Positions 59,539 through 64,000 of a DNA stretch of 64,000 bases are shown here, piece after piece (the first letter of the stretch is position 1; each line of letters begins with the position of its first letter). The notes beneath the pieces are model-generated. The model did not search any database and had not been told where the DNA came from. It saw only the letters and a list, made by a program, of their open reading frames with translations. The DNA comes from an uncultured Bacteroidales bacterium (lineage in GTDB: Bacteria; Bacteroidota; Bacteroidia; Bacteroidales; Paludibacteraceae). The DNA lies in NCBI GenBank assembly GCA_946186915.1, contig CAMHOY010000006.1, forward strand, positions 53,087 to 117,086, in the 5' to 3' direction. The position numbers and the translations under genes are program-made.

Positions 59539-60310
59539 AGATAACCAATTGATGACATTTGGCGGACATCTGGAGGTGCTCCGCCGGATGTTGTTTCGGG
59601 TGTTGATTGTGACAGCCGTTTTTGCTTGTGCCATCTTCTGTTTCAAGGACACCACTTTCAACCTGCTCCTTGCTCCAAGCAAAAGTGATTTCTGTCTCTA
59701 TCATTGGATAGAACGTTTCTTTGCAAGGGTGGGGTACGACTTCCATTTTGCGCCATTTGAGGTGGATTTGATTGCAACCGACCTGAGCAGCCAATTCATG
59801 ACACATATATCCACCTCTCTTTATCTCGGCTTGCTCTGCGCCTCGCCCTATATCCTGTTTGAACTCTTCCGCTTCGTCTCACCGGCTCTCTATGAGAACG
59901 AGCGCAAGTACTCCATCCCTGTACTGTTCATCATCTATGCGCTTTTTATTGTAGGCGTGCTGATGAGTTATTTCATCCTCTTTCCAATATCGTTCCGTTT
60001 CTTGGGCACGTACTCCGTTGCCGAACAAGTGCATAGTACCATCACTTTGGATAGTTATATCTCTACTTTTGTAACACTCACTTTGGTCATGGGAGTTGTG
60101 TTCCAACTACCCGTAATAGCTTATTTCTTGGCGAAATTAGGAATCGTCCAAAGCGAAACACTTGCCAAGTACCGCCAATATGCCTTTTTGATTATCATGG
60201 TAGTTGCCGCAATCATCACTCCTCCGGATCTGATGACTTTGGTACTCGTGACTATTCCGCTATACTTACTCTACGAGGTAAGCATTCTTGTCACCCGGAA
60301 AGTTCACTGA
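59531..60310 (+). CDS. tatC: Sec-independent translocase subunit TatC
   Basis: The protein has 259 residues and six membrane helices. The conserved start is MTFGGHLEVLRRMLFRVLIV, followed by FELFRFVSPALYENERKYSI and VVFQLPVIAYFLAKLGIVQS. TatC recognises the twin-arginine signal. The gene ends the unit just before a strong terminator. Confidence 0.95.
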   Translation: MSEDNQLMTFGGHLEVLRRMLFRVLIVTAVFACAIFCFKDTTFNLLLAPSKSDFCLYHWIERFFARVGYDFHFAPFEVDLIATDLSSQFMTHISTSLYLGLLCASPYILFELFRFVSPALYENERKYSIPVLFIIYALFIVGVLMSYFILFPISFRFLGTYSVAEQVHSTITLDSYISTFVTLTLVMGVVFQLPVIAYFLAKLGIVQSETLAKYRQYAFLIIMVVAAIITPPDLMTLVLVTIPLYLLYEVSILVTRKVH

Positions 60311-60319
60311 AAACATGCA

Positions 60320-60350
60320 GGGTGGGGCAGTGCCTCGCCCTTTTTTTTGT
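60320..60350 (+). terminator. Rho-independent terminator after tatC
   Basis: GGGTGGGGC pairs with GCCTCGCCC (seven standard pairs plus two G-T) around a 3-nt loop and is followed by eight T's. Confidence 0.93.
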
Positions 60351-60375
60351 GTTTTTGACTAAAAAACCTTTAACA

Positions 60376-60407
60376 TTTGCATATATCAAATATTTTTTGT
60401 ACCTTTG
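60376..60407 (+). promoter_or_regulatory. Promoter of the DUF1232 gene
   Basis: The -33 TTTG is at 60376-60379, then 20 nt beginning CATATATCAAATATTTTT, then -7 TACCTTTG at 60400-60407. Confidence 0.87.
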
Positions 60408-60428
60408 CACTCGCAAAGGTTTTTCTGT

Positions 60429-60620
60429 ATGCAGAAAGCTACAAAATACAAAATGAACATCGGAATAGGAGCGTTGATCGCGCTGATTTATGTGCTGATT
60501 CCGGTAGATGTAGCCCCGGACGCTATGCCGGTTGTAGGATGGATAGATGACCTGGTTGCCGTACTGTTAGCCGTCACGAACGGACTCGTCTTCGCCTCCA
60601 AACTCAAGAAAAACAAGTGA
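60429..60620 (+). CDS. DUF1232 (YkvA-like) small membrane protein
   Basis: I start at ATG 60429; an earlier TTG would overlap the -7 box. The 63-residue protein has a hydrophobic start (IGIGALIALIYVLIPVDVAP) and PVDVAPDAMPVVGWIDDLVA, the DUF1232 signature, before a second hydrophobic segment. Function is unknown. Confidence 0.83.
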   Translation: MQKATKYKMNIGIGALIALIYVLIPVDVAPDAMPVVGWIDDLVAVLLAVTNGLVFASKLKKNK

Positions 60621-60700
60621 GAGTGGGGGATTCGCCCCTAATAAAGGAGCTATTTATGTCGTAAAAACAGTACTAGAATGTATCGTAATAATATGGTGAA

Positions 60701-60755
60701 GAACCAAATATGAACTAAATAAGAACTAAATAAGGACTAAAGAAGAACTAAAGAA
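60701..60755. repeat. Five-copy 11-bp array
   Basis: Units are GAACCAAATAT, GAACTAAATAA, GAACTAAATAA, GGACTAAAGAA and GAACTAAAGAA. It fills part of the non-coding stretch 60621-60832, whose remainder (TTAGAGG, TTAGAGT, TTAGGGG near 60779-60803) is also repetitive. Confidence 0.92.
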
Positions 60756-60832
60756 TTATGTAAAACAGGTTTTAAGTTTAGAGGTTAGAGTTTAGGGGTT
60801 GGAGGTAAAAATATTAAAAAAATAGATAGAAT

Positions 60833-61249
60833 ATGGCAAGAGCAGAATTGAGTCCGGGCATAGAGAGTTTGCGCGGAAAACTTGCCGGCTGGTCCGGCAT
60901 GCAAGCAAGGTTTAAGAAATGGAAGGATGACTCGGGGCATGTGATTAAAGTTGGGCCTCAAGAGATTTTTAAGCGTCGGAGCCGGGATTATAAACATAGC
61001 CCCAGAACAGCGGCGGAGGCCGCACAGGCAGCGGTATGGCGCGAGGTTTGCCGCGAGGCGAGTGCAATCATCAAAAACAAGAATCATCCGAGATACGCAG
61101 AACTGCGTGGACGATGGAACGCGCAGTTTAATGGCGGCGGCGACGCATTCTTAAATGAAGGGCGCGAGAAGAAGGTCGTTTACGGGATGTTTCCGGTTTT
61201 TGTGCGGATGGTGATTTTGAAAGAGAAAAAAGAACAGAACGGAGAATAA
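60833..61249 (+). CDS. Hypothetical Bacteroidetes protein
   Basis: The protein has 138 residues, begins MARAELSPGIESLRGKLAGW and is rich in basic residues (MQARFKKWKDDSGHVIKVGP, EIFKRRSRDYKHSPRTAAEA). The opening resembles small Bacteroidetes proteins that start MAR-(x)-E/Q-(x)-P-GI, which are uncharacterised. Codon use looks normal and the start is clear. No function is proposed. Confidence 0.65.
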   Translation: MARAELSPGIESLRGKLAGWSGMQARFKKWKDDSGHVIKVGPQEIFKRRSRDYKHSPRTAAEAAQAAVWREVCREASAIIKNKNHPRYAELRGRWNAQFNGGGDAFLNEGREKKVVYGMFPVFVRMVILKEKKEQNGE

Positions 61250-61573
61250 ACAAGTAAAAGCCACGGCAGACTACGACGGAAAAAAAACATAGCAAATAAA
61301 CAAACCGCCGTAGAATGCCAAGGGCAAATCATATAATCGGTATTAAATACCGGAACAACAAACAAAGTCAAATTCTGCCAAATTGTCATATAGAAATATT
61401 TGGTATGATTATTGTAATTGCAATATTGAATTCAAATAGCCCCATTGCAAACCTAATCACGATTATGTAAAATAGCATATAGGAGAAAAGAGAATAGTTA
61501 GGAAAAGAAGAAGATAATAAATAATAGAAATAGAGAGAGAAATATATTATAACAAAGAAGGATATTGATTATT
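61250..61573. other. Non-coding stretch before lon
   Basis: About 320 nt of A+T-rich sequence with purine-rich runs just before lon. I see no gene and no promoter that fits the 20-nt-spaced type well. Lon may use a heat-shock or otherwise different promoter. Confidence 0.6.
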
Positions 61574-63967
61574 ATGAAAGAAAACGATATAAGAGAAGAC
61601 CAATGGTATGAGGTATTGCCGGTGAAGAATATTGTACTCTTCCCCGGTGTGTTGTTACCTGTGGCTGTTTCCCGTCCGAAGAGCCTTAAGTTGATCAAAG
61701 AGGCCCGCAAGAACGAGACACCGCTCATCGTACTCACACAGAGAGATGATTCCGTTCAGGAACCAACATCCGACGACCTCTATCCATTAGGAACTATCTG
61801 CCGTGTGGTTCAGATTGTTCCCGTGCCGGATATGGGCGAAGACCATGTGATGGCCATTTTAGAAGGTGCGGCACGTGTGCAAGCTGTTGATTTTCAGGAG
61901 AATGAATCCGAAATATGGACAGCCCGCCCCCTCGTTCTGAAGGAGAAAATGCCACAGAAAGGTGACAAACAATTCATCGCGGCGCATGAGAGTATCCGCG
62001 ACCTGGTACTTCGTATCCTGAGCAACCGCGAGGGTTCGAATCCCCAGGTGGATATACAAATGACGCTTCGCAGTATCGGCAACGGCCCTACCCTTGTGAA
62101 CTACGTCTGCGCGGTTTATTTCTTCTCCACAGCCCAGAAAGAGGAGTTGCTGGCCATCGATTCGCTGACAGAACGCGCCACGGCTGTACTGACACTCCTG
62201 GAGAAAGAAAACGAGATGATGAATATCAAAGCCGATATCCGTCGTCGTACACACGAGGCCATGGACAAGCAGCAGCGCGATTATTTCCTGCAACAAGAGA
62301 TAGAGACTATCAAACAAGACCTGGGTGACACGGGTGCGCAGACTATCAAAGAGTTACGCGAGCGTGCACAAGACAAACGTTGGTCAGAGGCCGTTCAGGA
62401 GGTATTCAACAAGGAGTTGCAACGTCTGGAACACATGCCAACACATTCTCCGGACTTCTCCACCCAACTCAGTTATTTGGAGTTGATGCTTGAGTTGCCT
62501 TGGGGTATTTATTCCGAAGACAACTACGACATGAAACATGCACAGGAGGTCCTTAACCGCGATCACTTTGGTTTGGATAAAGTGAAGGAGCGTGTTGTCG
62601 AATATCTTGCTGTGCAACGCCAGTTGGGTCTTCGCAGCAAGAAAGAGAAGGAGTCCAATCCGGTAAAGTCCCCTATCCTATGCCTTTACGGCCCTCCGGG
62701 TGTCGGTAAGACAAGTCTTGGAAAGAGTGTCGCTGAAGCCCTTGGCCGCAAGTACGCGCGTATCTCTTTAGGCGGTCTGCACGATGAGGCGGAGATCCGC
62801 GGACACCGCCGTACATACATCGGCGCCCTGCCCGGACGAATCATTGACGGCATTAAGAAATGCGGCACGTCTAATCCTGTTTTTGTGCTCGATGAGATAG
62901 ACAAGATCGGTGCCGATTATAAAGGCGACCCGACGTCCGCATTGCTCGAGGTGCTGGATCCGGAACAGAATAGCGCATTCCATGACAACTACTTGGATGT
63001 CGATTACGACCTGAGTCATGTGCTCTTTATCGCGACCGCCAATAGTCTGGACACCGTTCCGCGTCCTCTTCTCGACCGAATGGAACTCATCGAGATGACC
63101 GGTTACATTCAGGAAGAGAAAGAAGAAATCGCAAAACGGCACCTGATTCCCAAAGAACTGAAGAACCACGGCCTCAAGCCAACGCAGCTGAAGTTCAAGA
63201 AAGAGATTCTCGGACATATCATCGATGATTATACCCGTGAATCCGGCGTGCGCAGTCTGGAGCGACAGATCGCGACTATCTGCCGCAAGATCGATACCAA
63301 ACTTGCGCTGGGCGAGGAGTACAATGTCTCCGTGACGCTTGACGACCTGCGCTCATATCTCGGCCAGGCACGTTTCAGCCGCGACAGCTGGGAGACCAAC
63401 AAATATGTCGGAGTGGTGACCGGTTTGGCTTGGACCCAGGTGGGCGGTGAGATCTTGTTCATCGAGACAAGCCTCTCAGCATCGAAAGCTCCCACCCTTA
63501 CCCTCACGGGTAACTTAGGCGACGTCATGAAGGAATCCGCCACGCTGGCGTTGGGCTACGTGAAAGCGCACGCCAAAGAATTAGGTATCAAGCCCGAAGT
63601 CTTCGAAAAGACCTCTGTACATATCCATGTGCCGGAAGGCGCTATCCCCAAAGACGGTCCTTCTGCCGGTATAACGATGACTACCGCGCTCGTGAGCGCC
63701 TTTACGGGACGTCTTGTGAAGCCGCGCATCGCCATGACGGGTGAGATGACGCTCCGCGGCAAAGTGCTGCCTATAGGCGGTGTCAAAGAAAAACTGCTCG
63801 CGGCAAAACGAGCAGGAATCACGGATATCATCCTCTGTGAAGACAACCGTAAGGATGTTGCGGAAATAGCACCGATTTACCTCAAAGGTCTGAAACTGCA
63901 CTTCGTGCATGACATCAGCGAAGTCATAGAAAAAGCACTCCAATATGTAATGAACCCCAAAAGTTGA
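61574..63967 (+). CDS. lon: ATP-dependent Lon protease
   Basis: I start at ATG 61574; a TTG nine bases earlier is less likely. The 797-residue protein has the N-terminal substrate domain ([20 protein letters not shown]), Walker [21 protein letters not shown], Walker [16 protein letters not shown], and the protease domain with the catalytic serine in [11 protein letters not shown] and lysine in [14 protein letters not shown]. It degrades damaged and regulatory proteins in the cytoplasm. The terminator hairpin overlaps its stop codon. Confidence 0.97.
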   Translation: MKENDIREDQWYEVLPVKNIVLFPGVLLPVAVSRPKSLKLIKEARKNETPLIVLTQRDDSVQEPTSDDLYPLGTICRVVQIVPVPDMGEDHVMAILEGAARVQAVDFQENESEIWTARPLVLKEKMPQKGDKQFIAAHESIRDLVLRILSNREGSNPQVDIQMTLRSIGNGPTLVNYVCAVYFFSTAQKEELLAIDSLTERATAVLTLLEKENEMMNIKADIRRRTHEAMDKQQRDYFLQQEIETIKQDLGDTGAQTIKELRERAQDKRWSEAVQEVFNKELQRLEHMPTHSPDFSTQLSYLELMLELPWGIYSEDNYDMKHAQEVLNRDHFGLDKVKERVVEYLAVQRQLGLRSKKEKESNPVKSPILCLYGPPGVGKTSLGKSVAEALGRKYARISLGGLHDEAEIRGHRRTYIGALPGRIIDGIKKCGTSNPVFVLDEIDKIGADYKGDPTSALLEVLDPEQNSAFHDNYLDVDYDLSHVLFIATANSLDTVPRPLLDRMELIEMTGYIQEEKEEIAKRHLIPKELKNHGLKPTQLKFKKEILGHIIDDYTRESGVRSLERQIATICRKIDTKLALGEEYNVSVTLDDLRSYLGQARFSRDSWETNKYVGVVTGLAWTQVGGEILFIETSLSASKAPTLTLTGNLGDVMKESATLALGYVKAHAKELGIKPEVFEKTSVHIHVPEGAIPKDGPSAGITMTTALVSAFTGRLVKPRIAMTGEMTLRGKVLPIGGVKEKLLAAKRAGITDIILCEDNRKDVAEIAPIYLKGLKLHFVHDISEVIEKALQYVMNPKS

Positions 63968-63990
63968 ACAAAAAACTTTTGGGGTATTTT
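63955..63990 (+). terminator. Terminator overlapping the end of lon
   Basis: An 11-bp perfect stem (63955-63965 with 63974-63984) begins in the last lon codons and is followed by TATTTTAT. Confidence 0.88.
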
Positions 63991-64000
63991 ATGCTTAAAA

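Overview
The window comes from a chromosome of a Bacteroidales bacterium (Bacteroidetes), probably an uncultured anaerobe. The evidence is the promoter type (TTTG, about 20 nt, then TAnnTTTG, usually followed by CAGCC), the order rplM-rpsI-rpsB-tsf, a V/A-type ATPase operon carrying the DUF2764 gene, and Bacteroidetes-type families (DUF3109, FISUMP, WG repeats, AspT/YidE transporter, CXXX-repeat peptide maturases). There are no rRNA or tRNA genes, CRISPR arrays, transposases or integrases.

Layout. 1-6.04 kb, minus strand: pepT, gcvT, a patatin lipase, a TetR regulator and an acyl-CoA synthetase cut by the window edge, plus a 2-hydroxyacid dehydrogenase with a lipoprotein. 6.3-11.2 kb, plus: rplM, rpsI, rpsB, tsf and an AsmA-like protein. 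11.1-15.6 kb, minus: recQ, gltX and a secreted protein. 15.7-17.4 kb, plus: tsaD and an exosortase. 17.3-25.4 kb, minus: antiporter, uvrA, valS and a barrel protein. 26.0-37.6 kb, plus: a long gyrA-led operon ending in a transporter-OmpA fusion and a phosphoesterase. 37.7-47.9 kb, plus: V-ATPase E-DUF2764-A-B-D-I-K, fabD, pfkA, ferritin and DUF456. 47.9-61.3 kb: accessory region. 61.6-64 kb: lon.

The accessory region holds the novelty. Two transcription units are each preceded by a copy of a conserved structured element (R1 at 47.96 kb, R2 at 53.28 kb). Five genes in these units carry the same 30-33 nt motif 16-23 nt before the start codon. It folds as a compact H-type pseudoknot whose first stem varies in a compensated way. 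One marked gene encodes a Tat-exported peptide with ten cysteines spaced every fourth residue. It is followed by a radical SAM maturase, a SPASM-type partner, a small accessory protein and dedicated TatA and TatC. The CXXX-repeat peptide class is known by name; the pseudoknot regulon and the R element are not families I recognise. Between the two units lie a GIY-YIG nuclease-like gene, a membrane kinase with a small partner, a secreted WG-like protein and a SprT-like protease.

Across the whole window, many spacers and several loops inside conserved proteins (uvrA, valS, pepT, cinA, the dehydrogenase) are built from degenerate tandem arrays of 7, 8, 9 or 11 bp units. Some arrays end exactly at a start codon.
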